Positions 9,001 to 16,777 of a stretch of 64,000 bases of DNA are shown in pieces. Each line of letters starts with the position of its first letter. Position 1 is the stretch's first letter. A model generated the notes under the pieces. That model worked only from the letters and a program-made list of their open reading frames with translations. It did not search any database and was not told the DNA's origin. Source of the stretch: Bacteroidales bacterium UBA5349 (GTDB taxonomy: Bacteria > Bacteroidota > Bacteroidia > Bacteroidales > Tenuifilaceae); NCBI GenBank assembly GCA_002410065.1, contig DHQB01000023.1, positions 68,176 through 132,175 on the forward strand, written 5' to 3'. A program made the translations under genes and the position numbers.

Positions 9001-9711
9001 TTCGCCAAGCTCACCCATTTGGTTTGCAAATCTTGTTGGTGAGTAGTTTAGGTATAGCGACTTGTATACATCGTTCATTACTGGAGCAATTTCAGAAATA
9101 TTCCTTGTAAGCCCATTTGTAGAGTTTAGTTTATCTCTAGTTATGCTCATAGCAACACTCCTGTAAACTTTTAATGTTTTTTTAACAGCATTGTAACCAA
9201 AAGGATACATGTATAGATTAACCCCTCTAGTATCTCTAAAAACAAAAGGTTCAGTTGCTTCAGTAAAACTTTCAGGATACCATTCATCTACTATAGATTC
9301 GGGATAAACAACGTAAGGTATCGATTTTGGATCCTGATTCCTATAGATTGTTCCTCTTGAAGGTAACATCGGATAATCAAGATTTATCTCAATAAAGTCA
9401 CTCTCTAGAACTTCAAAATTAACATCATTTGTGTTATCGATAAGCAGATTAATGTTCACCATGGGTAGTTCAGCATACCCTTTTTTAAAGGTATTAATTC
9501 CATTTTCAAAATCTATGGTAGAATATTTTACACCATTATGCTCAACTGTTTTGATTGCATAATTTTCAAGATTAAATCTTAAAATCGCTTTTTGTTGCGA
9601 TTCATCTGAGTATTCAACCTTAAAGGCATTGTTTTGCTGCACATATCTCTCTTGAGCAAACATCATGGTAGCGATAAAGACCATGGAAAAGCAAATAATA
9701 ATTTTTTTCAT
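6004..9711 (-). CDS. Gingipain-like C25 cysteine peptidase, secreted by the type IX system
   Basis: A 1235-residue secreted protein. In order: a signal peptide (1-19, ending MMFA-Q), a gingipain-type propeptide (to about 220), and a C25 peptidase domain (about 240-600). The catalytic His431 lies in NYVGHGSETSWG and Cys464 in SVACVNGKF; their 33-residue spacing equals that of His211/Cys244 in RgpB. An Ig-like domain (about 590-690) follows, then two copies of a fibronectin III plus GEVED module (about 666-895 and 907-1135), and a T9SS type A sorting domain with YPNP near 1165 and a terminal KRFVKM. The protein should cross the outer membrane and be released or surface-attached. Substrate specificity cannot be read. 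It stands alone with its own terminator and a hairpin leader. Confidence 0.93.
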   Translation of the reverse strand: MKKIIICFSMVFIATMMFAQERYVQQNNAFKVEYSDESQQKAILRFNLENYAIKTVEHNGVKYSTIDFENGINTFKKGYAELPMVNINLLIDNTNDVNFEVLESDFIEINLDYPMLPSRGTIYRNQDPKSIPYVVYPESIVDEWYPESFTEATEPFVFRDTRGVNLYMYPFGYNAVKKTLKVYRSVAMSITRDKLNSTNGLTRNISEIAPVMNDVYKSLYLNYSPTRFANQMGELGEMLVIYTSRDASAIQPYINWKREKGFKVITQQVTTGTNVKTTIQNAYNSNNNLLYVQLVGDWPDIKSDLGTTQNAPMDPMLGCVAGSDYYPDLIIGRFSASSSAQVTIQVNKAINYEKNPDMGLSWYKNGLGIASNEGPGDDNEYDNQHMDIIKNNKLLPYTYTNIASQYQPSATASGVASSVNSGVSIINYVGHGSETSWGTSGYSTSNINSSTNGSKLPFIFSVACVNGKFHRTTGDCFAEAWLNKENGGAVAVIMSTINQAWHQPMRGQDYMNDILIGGYNYSTNPGNGSSTNLSDKRTTFGSIAFNGNVLMLAEQYTDVSTKETFQTWTIFGDASIQVRTDTPKPISVNAENINGSPYSVTVTSNGSPVSGANVSLYQNGNTYTATTNTSGIASVTHNFTSGTATVTVTGYNCGAYQTTKTIGGSSVTIPSTPTGLTTSNITSSGATLSWSAASGATSYDVQFRQQGGAWSTSNVTGTSTNATGLAASTTYEWQVSAKNSAGNSAYSAAKSFATLASGGVTYCTSMGNSYSYEWISKVVIGSFTNSSGAAGYTDFTSKTITMTAGTGYSIALTPTFASTAYNEYWKVWVDLNGNGVFDANELLFDAGSLSTTTVTGTITIPAGTPARNTRMRVSMKYNGAQTACETFSYGEVEDYTVQIVAGSTNPPATPTGLNASSINTSSATLTWSASVGATSYDVQFRQQGGTWSTSNVTGTSVNKTGLAASTVYEWQVRANNVNGTSAYSAIASFTTLSATISYCTSKGNNASYEWIQRVVFSGIDNNSGKNSGYANFTNLTATVARGETLPINIQTGYASSLYTEYWSIWIDFNQNGTFDSDERVVYGSSKSSNLLSANVSIPTTAMLGSTRMRVSMKYNAAQTACETFSYGEVEDYTVNVLQTRANNNAIDFGVEQLGHEDQEPFVIYPNPASDRITVSLQGLMVDVMLRIYDLQGRMVKDQMLTNLDTEINISDLANGVYIISVDEEKMPLNKRFVKM
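6290..7725 (-). repeat. Two tandem Fn3-GEVED coding repeats, period about 716 bases
   Basis: Within the C25 peptidase gene, segments near 6300-6400 and 7020-7105 are almost identical. Both code for QTACETFSYGEVEDYTV. The segments near 6870-6920 and 7580-7630 are likewise near-identical and code for YDVQFRQQGG. The similarity at DNA level indicates a fairly recent internal duplication or ongoing recombination between the modules. Confidence 0.8.
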
Positions 9712-10059
9712 TTTTTAGGGTTTAGGTTAGTTTAGTATTACTAATTCTTTACTAAGAATTAGGTTTTGTGATTAAATTTAAATAAGGGAGTAGCATGAAA
9801 CAGTAATACCAATGTGATAATCATACTCTGCAAACAAAATGTATTACTTTATTAACATAAAAAAGCTGTTGTTTTCGACAAACAATTTAAGGATTGACTA
9901 ATAGCATTATTCAGAAAATCGACGAACTGCAGATAATTACTACCAAACAGCATCTTGCAAAGCAATTTTTTATATTTACTCTAAATTAAAGTGATTTTTT
10001 ACGCAAAATATAATTAAATTAGGCCTGTTTTATTAACCAGCAAAAACACAAAGAATAAC
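9712..10059. other. Intergenic region between divergent C25 peptidase and LytTR genes
   Basis: About 350 AT-rich bases. A hairpin (ctaattct, six-base loop, agaattag) at 9741-9762 lies 30-50 bases upstream of the peptidase start, within its probable leader. No complete promoter consensus was found in either direction, and no gene is visible. Confidence 0.5.
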
Positions 10060-10758
10060 ATGAACCTAAAGTGTGTTATTATTGATGATGATTTATTATC
10101 TATAGAAGTACTTGAGGGCTTCTTAAGTAAATTGCACAAGGTAGAGTTAGTAGCCACTTTTTATGATCCACTCTTGGCAGTTGAATATTTAATTGCAAAC
10201 AAGGTCGATTTCGTTTTTCTTAATGCCGAGATGCCGATTCTTCATGGAACTTCGTTGCTAAGAAGTTTAAAGAATCCTCCCTTTGTTGTTGTTTTAACAA
10301 CAAATGAGAATTACGCTATTGAAGGATTTGAATTGAATGTTGTCGACTATTTGCTCAAACCGTTATCCCTGGATATGGTTGGTAAGTCTATTAATAAAGT
10401 AATAGAACTTATCAAACTAAAAGTTCACTCAGCCAAAAATGCCGACTACATTTTTTTAAAGGAAAACAAAAGGTTTGTAAGAATAAATTTTTCTGATATA
10501 CTTTTCGTTGAAAGTATGAAGGATTATGTAAAGATAGTATCAAAGGATAAGTCGGTTATATCAAAGCATAATCTTTCCAATTTTGAAAGGTTATTGAATC
10601 CAAATAAGTTTATTCGTGTGCATAAATCATATATCGTTTCGCTCGATCATATTGAAGCGTTTAGCAGTTCCGAAATAGAAATTGGGCGATTTATTATACC
10701 CATTGGTCGGACGTATAAGGATAATGCATTGAAATATTTAGCCATGTATAGCGAGTAG
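10060..10758 (+). CDS. LytTR-family response regulator with a degenerate receiver
   Basis: A 232-residue regulator with an N-terminal receiver domain (about 1-120) and a C-terminal LytTR DNA-binding domain (about 135-230; DILFVESMKDYVKIVS, FIRVHKSYIVS, IPIGRTYKD). The acidic pocket IIDDD is kept, but the phosphoacceptor position reads VFLNAEMP with Asn55, where its paralogue at 16778-17482 reads IFLDIEMP. Phosphorylation at that site is therefore not expected. No histidine kinase lies beside it. It may act constitutively, or respond through dimerisation or another signal. It is separated from surE by about 190 bases. Confidence 0.9.
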   Translation: MNLKCVIIDDDLLSIEVLEGFLSKLHKVELVATFYDPLLAVEYLIANKVDFVFLNAEMPILHGTSLLRSLKNPPFVVVLTTNENYAIEGFELNVVDYLLKPLSLDMVGKSINKVIELIKLKVHSAKNADYIFLKENKRFVRINFSDILFVESMKDYVKIVSKDKSVISKHNLSNFERLLNPNKFIRVHKSYIVSLDHIEAFSSSEIEIGRFIIPIGRTYKDNALKYLAMYSE

Positions 10759-10893
10759 ATTAATTATCCTACATTTTGGTTGTAATTGGCAAACCAATAA
10801 AAATTTATTATTCAATAGTATTCCACATTTTATTTTCTAAAAACAGTTGGTAGGCTAAACATTTGTTTTGCTAATGGGTTTTACTTAAAACAC

Positions 10894-10923
10894 TTGTAGC
10901 ATAGAATGTTTTAAGTAACTTTG
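10894..10923 (+). promoter_or_regulatory. Promoter of the surE-lpxB operon
   Basis: TTG at 10894-10896, 19 bases, then TAACTTTG at 10916-10923: a full match to the Bacteroidota -33/-7 consensus (TTG-N19-TAnnTTTG). Transcription would start near 10930, about 15 bases before the ATG at 10945. That also argues against a start at the upstream TTG codon at 10921. Confidence 0.7.
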
Positions 10924-10944
10924 TGCTTAAACCAATTGATAGCA

Positions 10945-11772
10945 ATGCATAGTAAGAGTAGTAGAAAGCCAGTAATTCTTGTAACCAATGATGATGGAAT
11001 AAATGCCAAAGGAATTAAGGCGTTGGCAGAAATGGCAAAGCAATTTGGCAGGGTTGTGGTTGTAGCTCCCGACGAGGGCAACTCTGGAATGTCGCATGCC
11101 ATTACCATAAAACATCCCCTTAGATTAAAAAAGCATAATTGGGGTGATGATATTGAGGCGTATTCCGTTAATGGAACACCTGTAGATTGCGTAAAACTGG
11201 CCATTAACCAAGTTTTTAAGCATAAGCCCGATATGCTGCTTTCGGGGATCAATCACGGCTCAAATTCATCGGTTAGCGTATTCTATTCGGGCACTATGGC
11301 AGCAGCCATTGAAGGGTGCTTATACGATATACCCTCAATTGGATTCTCGTTACTCGATTATATGTCTGATGCGGATTTTTCTGGAGCAATTAAGTTTGGA
11401 AAGCAGATAATACAAAATGTTCTTGACAATGGCATTAGAAATGGAGTTTGTCTTAACGTAAATGTACCTGCAATTCCTAAAGATGAAATTAAGGGAATTA
11501 AGATTTGCCGACAGAATATGGGTACCTGGAGGGAAGAATTTGATAAGAGAACAGATCCGCGAGGAACTGATTATTTCTGGTTGACAGGATATTTTCAAAA
11601 TGATGAGCCACAGGCGATTGATACGGATGAGTATGCACTTTCAAACGGATACGTATCCATTGTTCCGGTTAGCATTGATTTAACTGATAAGATTGAGCAT
11701 GCAAGGCTAAGTGGTTTATTTAATAATTTGGACTTTAGTACAAAGCAAAGTGCTGATAAAAAGCAACACTAG
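10945..11772 (+). CDS. surE: 5'/3'-nucleotidase SurE
   Basis: A 275-residue metal-dependent nucleotidase acting on nucleoside monophosphates and short polyphosphates. The N-terminal signature ILVTNDDGINAKGIKAL carries the metal-binding Asp pair. The family blocks VVAPDEGNSGMSHAIT, NGTPVDCVKLA and LLSGINHGSN are all present. Length is usual for SurE. The ATG at 10945 is preferred over an upstream TTG because a consensus promoter overlaps the TTG. It heads a four-gene run (surE, small membrane protein, lpxB, SpoIID-like) with gaps of 27, 16 and 15 bases; surE next to lpxB is common in Bacteroidota. Confidence 0.96.
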   Translation: MHSKSSRKPVILVTNDDGINAKGIKALAEMAKQFGRVVVVAPDEGNSGMSHAITIKHPLRLKKHNWGDDIEAYSVNGTPVDCVKLAINQVFKHKPDMLLSGINHGSNSSVSVFYSGTMAAAIEGCLYDIPSIGFSLLDYMSDADFSGAIKFGKQIIQNVLDNGIRNGVCLNVNVPAIPKDEIKGIKICRQNMGTWREEFDKRTDPRGTDYFWLTGYFQNDEPQAIDTDEYALSNGYVSIVPVSIDLTDKIEHARLSGLFNNLDFSTKQSADKKQH

Positions 11773-11799
11773 CCTCAATCGTTAATATTAGTTGCTAAA

Positions 11800-12090
11800 A
11801 TGAAAAAAAAATTTGATTCAACGGTTATAGGTGCAATCCTAGGAATTATTGTACCTTTAATATCCTTCCTTCTTGTTCTGAAGTTTATTTATCCCTTTGA
11901 GTATTCCGATAAATCGTTACACACTATCTGGATGCACATGATGGCTCCAAAAATTATGAGCCTTGGAGCCCTGCCAAACCTTGGTGTTTTCATGTTTTTT
12001 ATCTATACCAGCAGGCTAAAATCAGCAAGAGGGGTTTTGGGCGCTACAATTTTCTTAGCGATAATAGTTTTTGCTATCAAACTATTCTAA
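11800..12090 (+). CDS. Small membrane protein of unknown function
   Basis: A 96-residue protein with three probable membrane segments (about 8-30, 52-70 and 77-95). A short loop containing PFEYSDKSLHTIWMHMMAPK lies between the first two. I do not recognise a named family. It sits between surE and lpxB with small gaps on both sides, so it is almost certainly translated and co-transcribed. The position suggests an envelope-related role, but that is only association. Confidence 0.75.
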   Translation: MKKKFDSTVIGAILGIIVPLISFLLVLKFIYPFEYSDKSLHTIWMHMMAPKIMSLGALPNLGVFMFFIYTSRLKSARGVLGATIFLAIIVFAIKLF

Positions 12091-12106
12091 ATTAAATCCT
12101 TTCTGC

Positions 12107-13213
12107 ATGAAATACTTTATTATAGCAGGCGAGGCATCAGGCGATTTGCATGCGTCAAACCTGATGAGAGGTATTAATGAGAATGACCCCGACGCTCAGT
12201 TTATGTTTTTTGGAGGTGATTTAATGCTTAAGCAGGGCGGTCAACTTATAAAGCATTATAAGGATATGGCGTTTATGGGGTTTATTGAGGTTTTGCAAAA
12301 TCTAAATCAGGTTTCAAAAAACCTTAAACTTTGCAAGCAATCCATTAAAGCATTTAATCCCGATGTTTTAATCTTAGTTGATTATGCTGGCTTTAATCTT
12401 CGAATTGCTAAGTATGCAAAAAAACTTGATTACAAGGTAGTTTACTATATTGCACCAAAGGTTTGGGCATGGAAGGAATCGAGAGTTAAACAGTTGAGGA
12501 AATACGTTGATAAGCTCATAATAATTTTTCCATTTGAGGAGGAGTATTTTATGCGTAAGGGGGTAGATGCAGTTTACCTTGGAAATCCACTTGTTGACAC
12601 ACTTCAGGCAATACCCGATGATGGCAAGTTTATTGTACAGCATGCATTGGAGCAAAAGCCAATAATATCCCTACTAGCAGGCAGCCGCAAGCAGGAGATT
12701 AAGCATAATCTGCCAGTAATGCTTACTTTGATAAAAAAATTCCCACAATATCAGTTTGTTATTGCTGGTGCTCCATCGCTTAGTATTGAGGATTATAAAC
12801 AGCATATGGGCAACGCCAACGTTCCCATCGTTTTTAATCAAACTCAAAATCTTTTGCGTAATTCAACTGTAGCTGTGGTTACTTCGGGTACAGCAACGCT
12901 AGAGGCAGCTTTATACAATATACCCGAAGTAGTTTGCTACAAAGGGAGTGCAATTTCAATGCTCATTGCCTGGATGGTGATTCGTGTTAAATACATATCT
13001 TTAGTGAACCTAATAATGGATAAGGAGGTTGTAAAAGAGTTAATTCAGTTTAAACTCAACCCCGAATCGCTTTACAATGAGGTTTCTAGTTTACTCCCCG
13101 GTGAACAGCATCGTAACGAGATGCTTGACAGTTTTTTACAACTGCGCAATATACTTGGTGAGTCAGAAACATCTAGTAGGGTAGCTAAATTTATTATTGG
13201 GTTTATAAAATAA
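12107..13213 (+). CDS. lpxB: Lipid-A-disaccharide synthase LpxB
   Basis: A 368-residue GT19 glycosyltransferase that joins UDP-2,3-diacylglucosamine and lipid X to form the lipid A disaccharide at the inner membrane face. The N-terminus MKYFIIAGEASGDLHASNLM is the LpxB signature. Further blocks are YYIAPKVWAWKESRV, FEEEYFMRKGVDAVYLGNPL, LLAGSRKQEIKHNLP and VTSGTATLEAALYNIPEVV. An in-frame start at 12071 would add 12 residues that overlap the preceding gene, so ATG 12107 is chosen. Third gene of the surE operon. Its presence indicates an LPS-bearing outer membrane. Confidence 0.96.
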   Translation: MKYFIIAGEASGDLHASNLMRGINENDPDAQFMFFGGDLMLKQGGQLIKHYKDMAFMGFIEVLQNLNQVSKNLKLCKQSIKAFNPDVLILVDYAGFNLRIAKYAKKLDYKVVYYIAPKVWAWKESRVKQLRKYVDKLIIIFPFEEEYFMRKGVDAVYLGNPLVDTLQAIPDDGKFIVQHALEQKPIISLLAGSRKQEIKHNLPVMLTLIKKFPQYQFVIAGAPSLSIEDYKQHMGNANVPIVFNQTQNLLRNSTVAVVTSGTATLEAALYNIPEVVCYKGSAISMLIAWMVIRVKYISLVNLIMDKEVVKELIQFKLNPESLYNEVSSLLPGEQHRNEMLDSFLQLRNILGESETSSRVAKFIIGFIK

Positions 13214-13228
13214 AACTAAGCGTATTTT

Positions 13229-14410
13229 ATGAAAAGATTATCAATCCTTTTCTTTCTAACCTATTGCACATTTGCAGCGAATTCGCAAAAAATTAGCATA
13301 AGCCTTTTTAATAGTCAAAAAAATCAGACATTTGTAATTACCCCTGTAAGTGGTAGTTACTCAATTATTGCCGGCGATAAAACTATTCCTCTTTCTCTGA
13401 ATCAAATCGTTTACATTTCACGCTCTGGCGATTCAATTAAAGTGCGCGATATGGTCTCCAATCTTGGTACTTGGCCAAGAGTTTCAATTATTGGCCAAAC
13501 CGATAAGGATGTTATAAGGATGAACTCTGTGGTTCCATCCATGCCAGCAAGGGTTTACGATGATAATCTTACATTTTATGTTGATTTTGATAGGTTAATG
13601 ACATTAAATATCATTGATTTAGATAAATATATTGCTGGCGTGGTTGATGCTGAGGCGGGGCCAAATGCACAGCCAGAGTTCTATAAAGCACAGGCTTTGC
13701 TTGCACGTACATATGCTTTGGGTCATGCCGATAAACACATGGGTGAAGGGTTTAACCTTTGCGATGAGGTCCATTGCCAAGCCTATAAGGGTAAATCGAT
13801 TCGTAATGAAAAAATTCTTAAAGCAACAATAGATACAAAAGGGATGGTTATAGTTGATGAGGAGAAAAATCTTATAGTGGGTGCATTTCATGCAAATTGC
13901 GGAGGGCAAACAGCAAATTCTGGTGATGTGTGGCTTACTAGCCATTCCTATTTAACATCGGTATTTGATAGCTATTGTAAAGGCTTGCCCAGTTCTCAAT
14001 GGGAAGTAAGAGTGCCAATGGAAGAGTGGGTAAATTTTCTTAAATCTAAAGGAGTAAACACTTCTGATCTAACAGCTGAAAACTATCTTTTTGTACCAAA
14101 AGAGCGCATGTATGAGTACAAGATCAATGGGATAACAATACCCACGGGCGAAATCCGCTCATTCTTTAAACTTCGCTCATCATTTTTCTCAATCGATGCT
14201 GTGTCAAATAGCATTAGGATAAAGGGTAGGGGATATGGACATGGTGTTGGACTTTGCCAAGATGGTGCCATGCAGATGGCCAAAAGGGGCAAATCCTACC
14301 CCGATATTTTACACCACTACTTTAAAGATGTTAGAATTATTAACTATTTTGAAACGATAGAGCAAGATTCATCCATTCTCTATATCGATGGAAATGTTGC
14401 TTCGCATTAA
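13229..14410 (+). CDS. SpoIID/LytB-domain exported protein
   Basis: A 393-residue protein with an N-terminal signal peptide (about 1-19, LSILFFLTYCTFAANS) and a SpoIID domain from about residue 120. Typical blocks are YIAGVVDAEAGPNAQPEFYKAQALLARTYAL, FHANCGGQTANS and KGRGYGHGVGLCQDGAMQMA. SpoIID is a peptidoglycan lytic transglycosylase in sporulating bacteria, where it strips stem-free glycan; in Bacteroidota the homologues are taken to be wall-remodelling enzymes. This organism shows no sign of sporulation. Last gene of the surE-lpxB run. It ends with no gap against the convergent gene at 14411. Confidence 0.88.
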   Translation: MKRLSILFFLTYCTFAANSQKISISLFNSQKNQTFVITPVSGSYSIIAGDKTIPLSLNQIVYISRSGDSIKVRDMVSNLGTWPRVSIIGQTDKDVIRMNSVVPSMPARVYDDNLTFYVDFDRLMTLNIIDLDKYIAGVVDAEAGPNAQPEFYKAQALLARTYALGHADKHMGEGFNLCDEVHCQAYKGKSIRNEKILKATIDTKGMVIVDEEKNLIVGAFHANCGGQTANSGDVWLTSHSYLTSVFDSYCKGLPSSQWEVRVPMEEWVNFLKSKGVNTSDLTAENYLFVPKERMYEYKINGITIPTGEIRSFFKLRSSFFSIDAVSNSIRIKGRGYGHGVGLCQDGAMQMAKRGKSYPDILHHYFKDVRIINYFETIEQDSSILYIDGNVASH

Positions 14411-15319
14411 CTATTTTGTTTGGTATAAAAAACCTGGCTCAGGATTTTCAACTGGCGGCTTTATTGGAGTAGGAGGTTTGGCTCTATCAGGATTTCTGAC
14501 ATCAATATCTGCTTTGTACTCCCAGCCCAGTTCAGTCAGTTTAAATCCATCGTAGGATGAGTCTGGAACATAGAATTGATAGTTTTCAGCGTAATCATTC
14601 CGCATTGGGGTAAGGTGATCGAAAACAATCATCTGCATTTCCTCATTCCACCTAAGAATCATTGAGGCCTTTGCTGAAAACTCAAAAACAATTCGATTTA
14701 AAATATTTCCCTTAACTCTGAAAACTGGCGCACCCAGCTGTGGTTCACCGTTATCGGAGAGGGTAATGATCTCAATTATTCGTTTTGTTGAGAATAAATT
14801 GTTCATATCCACTCCCAACAGGGTGTACACATTCTTACCAAAAAAATTATCAACTCTAATGGAGTAGTACAAAGCGCCATGCCATGTATCAGTCGATAGG
14901 GTTAGCAATTGAGGTGTTTCAATTTGCTTGCGATTATCGGTAAGCGGGTAAATATTTTGTAGCTGGTTTACATTGGTCTGAATGAATCCAAAGTATTTTT
15001 GATGACCTCCTGCCTGAGGTATGTTCCATGTATATACTCTAACTTTTTTGTCGGGAGATGTTAGTATTCCCATCTTTTGCACCTTGTTGAATGGATATTC
15101 AAAAGAATTATCCAAGAGTAATGCATCGTATAGTAATGATAACAACTCATTGTTAAGTTCATTCTTTTGATTGAAATTGCTAGTACTCTCAATGCTATCA
15201 ATCAACTGCACAATTCTATCTTCTATGCCGTCAATGCCTTCTTCATTAGTGCTGTAAGCCATAAATGACGTAAAGACTATGAGTGCAGAAATAAGAAATC
15301 GTTTGAACATATCAGCCAT
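14411..15319 (-). CDS. Exported protein of unknown function
   Basis: A 302-residue protein with a signal peptide (MFKRFLISALIVFTSFMAYS; the start may be this second Met, three codons in). The body is mixed alpha/beta without cysteines or obvious catalytic motifs. The C-terminus is Pro-rich (RAKPPTPIKPPVENPEP). The central part reads like a conserved Bacteroidota protein (VYTWNIPQAGGHQKYFGFIQ, LTLSTDTWHGALYYSIR), but I cannot name a family. Its stop codon abuts the stop of the convergent SpoIID-like gene. It is divergent from the small gene at 15366. It is probably periplasmic. Confidence 0.75.
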   Translation of the reverse strand: MADMFKRFLISALIVFTSFMAYSTNEEGIDGIEDRIVQLIDSIESTSNFNQKNELNNELLSLLYDALLLDNSFEYPFNKVQKMGILTSPDKKVRVYTWNIPQAGGHQKYFGFIQTNVNQLQNIYPLTDNRKQIETPQLLTLSTDTWHGALYYSIRVDNFFGKNVYTLLGVDMNNLFSTKRIIEIITLSDNGEPQLGAPVFRVKGNILNRIVFEFSAKASMILRWNEEMQMIVFDHLTPMRNDYAENYQFYVPDSSYDGFKLTELGWEYKADIDVRNPDRAKPPTPIKPPVENPEPGFLYQTK

Positions 15320-15365
15320 TGTAAGTGTTTACATCTTTAACGTAAATAATTAAGCTTAGTTTAAT

Positions 15366-15602
15366 ATGAAGGTTAACAATTTTTTTAAACGGTTTTTATC
15401 CGTTAAGTTTTTACTTGGTCTTTTAATTGGCGGAGCATTGGGCTATGCATATTATCATTTTGTTGGTTGTAGAGGCGGAAGCTGTCCGATGTGGGCTAAT
15501 CCTTGGCGAAGCACCCTTATAGGCATGGCTTTTGGTGGAATTTTACTTTTCGACACATCAAAAAAACAGGATAAGCCTAAAGCCGATCAAGAGCCTTTAT
15601 AA
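15366..15602 (+). CDS. Small DUF6132-like membrane protein
   Basis: A 78-residue protein with two membrane segments (about 13-32 and 50-63). A short cysteine-bearing loop, FVGCRGGSCPMWANPW, lies between them. This GCRxGxCP loop and size resemble the DUF6132 family found mainly in Bacteroidota and related groups; function unknown. A metal- or redox-related role for the cysteine pair is only a guess. The last 26 bases overlap the 3' end of the convergent aminotransferase gene. Confidence 0.75.
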   Translation: MKVNNFFKRFLSVKFLLGLLIGGALGYAYYHFVGCRGGSCPMWANPWRSTLIGMAFGGILLFDTSKKQDKPKADQEPL

Positions 15603-16764
15603 TTAGCTTACAGGCATCCTCAATCTCATCATTGTTGATTATTAGCGGTGGAGCGATTCGAAATGCTGTATCGCAGAAAAGGAACCAATCGGTTACGAAG
15701 CCTATCTCTAATCCCAGATGAATAAATTCTTGAACTTTTTGGAATGAACCCAGCTCAACAGCCATAAAAAGGCCTGATGATCGGATGTTTTTTATGTTTT
15801 TATGGTTTACCAATCTGCTTCGGAATAGGTGCTCTTTTTTCTCAACCTCATCAACTAGTTTAAGCGATTGTAGTAGTTCAAGCGATTTGAGTGATGCTGC
15901 ACATGATACGGGGTGCCCTCCAAATGTTGTTATATGGCCAAGAATAGGGTCATGGGTTAATTTACCCATTATCTCTTTAGATGCTATAAATGCCCCAAGG
16001 GGCATACCGCCACCAAAGGCCTTTGCAAGCATTAGAATATCGGGAACTACTCCATATTTTTCAAAGGCAAATAGTTTCCCCGTTCTACCCATTCCAGTTT
16101 GAATCTCATCAAAAATAAGTAATGCACCCGTTTCATTACACCTTTGGCGGAGTGCTTCTAAAAACCCGGGTTTTGGTAGTACTATTCCTCCCTCTCCCTG
16201 AATAGGCTCAATTATAACGCATGCTGTTTGTGAGTCAATTCGACTTAGCTCATCAATATTATTAAAAGTTAGATGCTTAACTCCTGGGAGTAATGGTCTG
16301 AAAGCTTGCTTTAATACTTCGTCGCCCATTAGGCTTAGTGCACCGTGGGTTCCTCCGTGATATGCATTTTTAAACGATACAATACCGGGCTTGCCCGTAT
16401 ACCTTTTCGCTAGTTTTACAGCACCCTCAACAGCTTCGCTACCAGAGTTTACAAAGTATACGCTTTGCAAGTTATCGGGAAGCAGTTTACATATGGCCTC
16501 GGCTAGTTTAACTTGAGGGTGTTGAATAAACTCACCATAAACCATAAGGTGCATGTACTTTTGTGCTTGCTGGCAAACCGCATCAACTACTTCCTTATGC
16601 GAGTGCCCAAGGTTGCTAACAGATACCCCAGATATCAAGTCAATTAACTTTTTACCATTTGTTTCATAAAGATAAACCCCTGCGGCTTTTTCAATTTCAA
16701 GCTGGAGGGGTGAATCGGAGGTTTGAGCTAGGTATTTCAGAAACAGCTCTCTATGTGTAAGCAT
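15577..16764 (-). CDS. Class III aminotransferase (acetylornithine/ornithine aminotransferase-like)
   Basis: A 395-residue PLP-dependent fold-type I aminotransferase. Visible features are FVNSGSEAVEGAVKLAKRYTGK (PLP phosphate binding), FKNAYHGGTHGA, VIIEPIQGEGG, LLIFDEIQTGMGRTGK (the Asp that contacts the pyridine nitrogen) and MLAKAFGGGMPLGAF with the PLP lysine. This family transfers the terminal amino group of ornithine-like substrates or of other omega-amino acids. Nothing in the context fixes the substrate, and no arginine-pathway genes are adjacent. It lies 13 bases downstream of a LytTR regulator gene and is probably co-transcribed with it. Confidence 0.88.
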   Translation of the reverse strand: MLTHRELFLKYLAQTSDSPLQLEIEKAAGVYLYETNGKKLIDLISGVSVSNLGHSHKEVVDAVCQQAQKYMHLMVYGEFIQHPQVKLAEAICKLLPDNLQSVYFVNSGSEAVEGAVKLAKRYTGKPGIVSFKNAYHGGTHGALSLMGDEVLKQAFRPLLPGVKHLTFNNIDELSRIDSQTACVIIEPIQGEGGIVLPKPGFLEALRQRCNETGALLIFDEIQTGMGRTGKLFAFEKYGVVPDILMLAKAFGGGMPLGAFIASKEIMGKLTHDPILGHITTFGGHPVSCAASLKSLELLQSLKLVDEVEKKEHLFRSRLVNHKNIKNIRSSGLFMAVELGSFQKVQEFIHLGLEIGFVTDWFLFCDTAFRIAPPLIINNDEIEDACKLIIKALDRL

Positions 16765-16777
16765 TACTCTTTACCTG

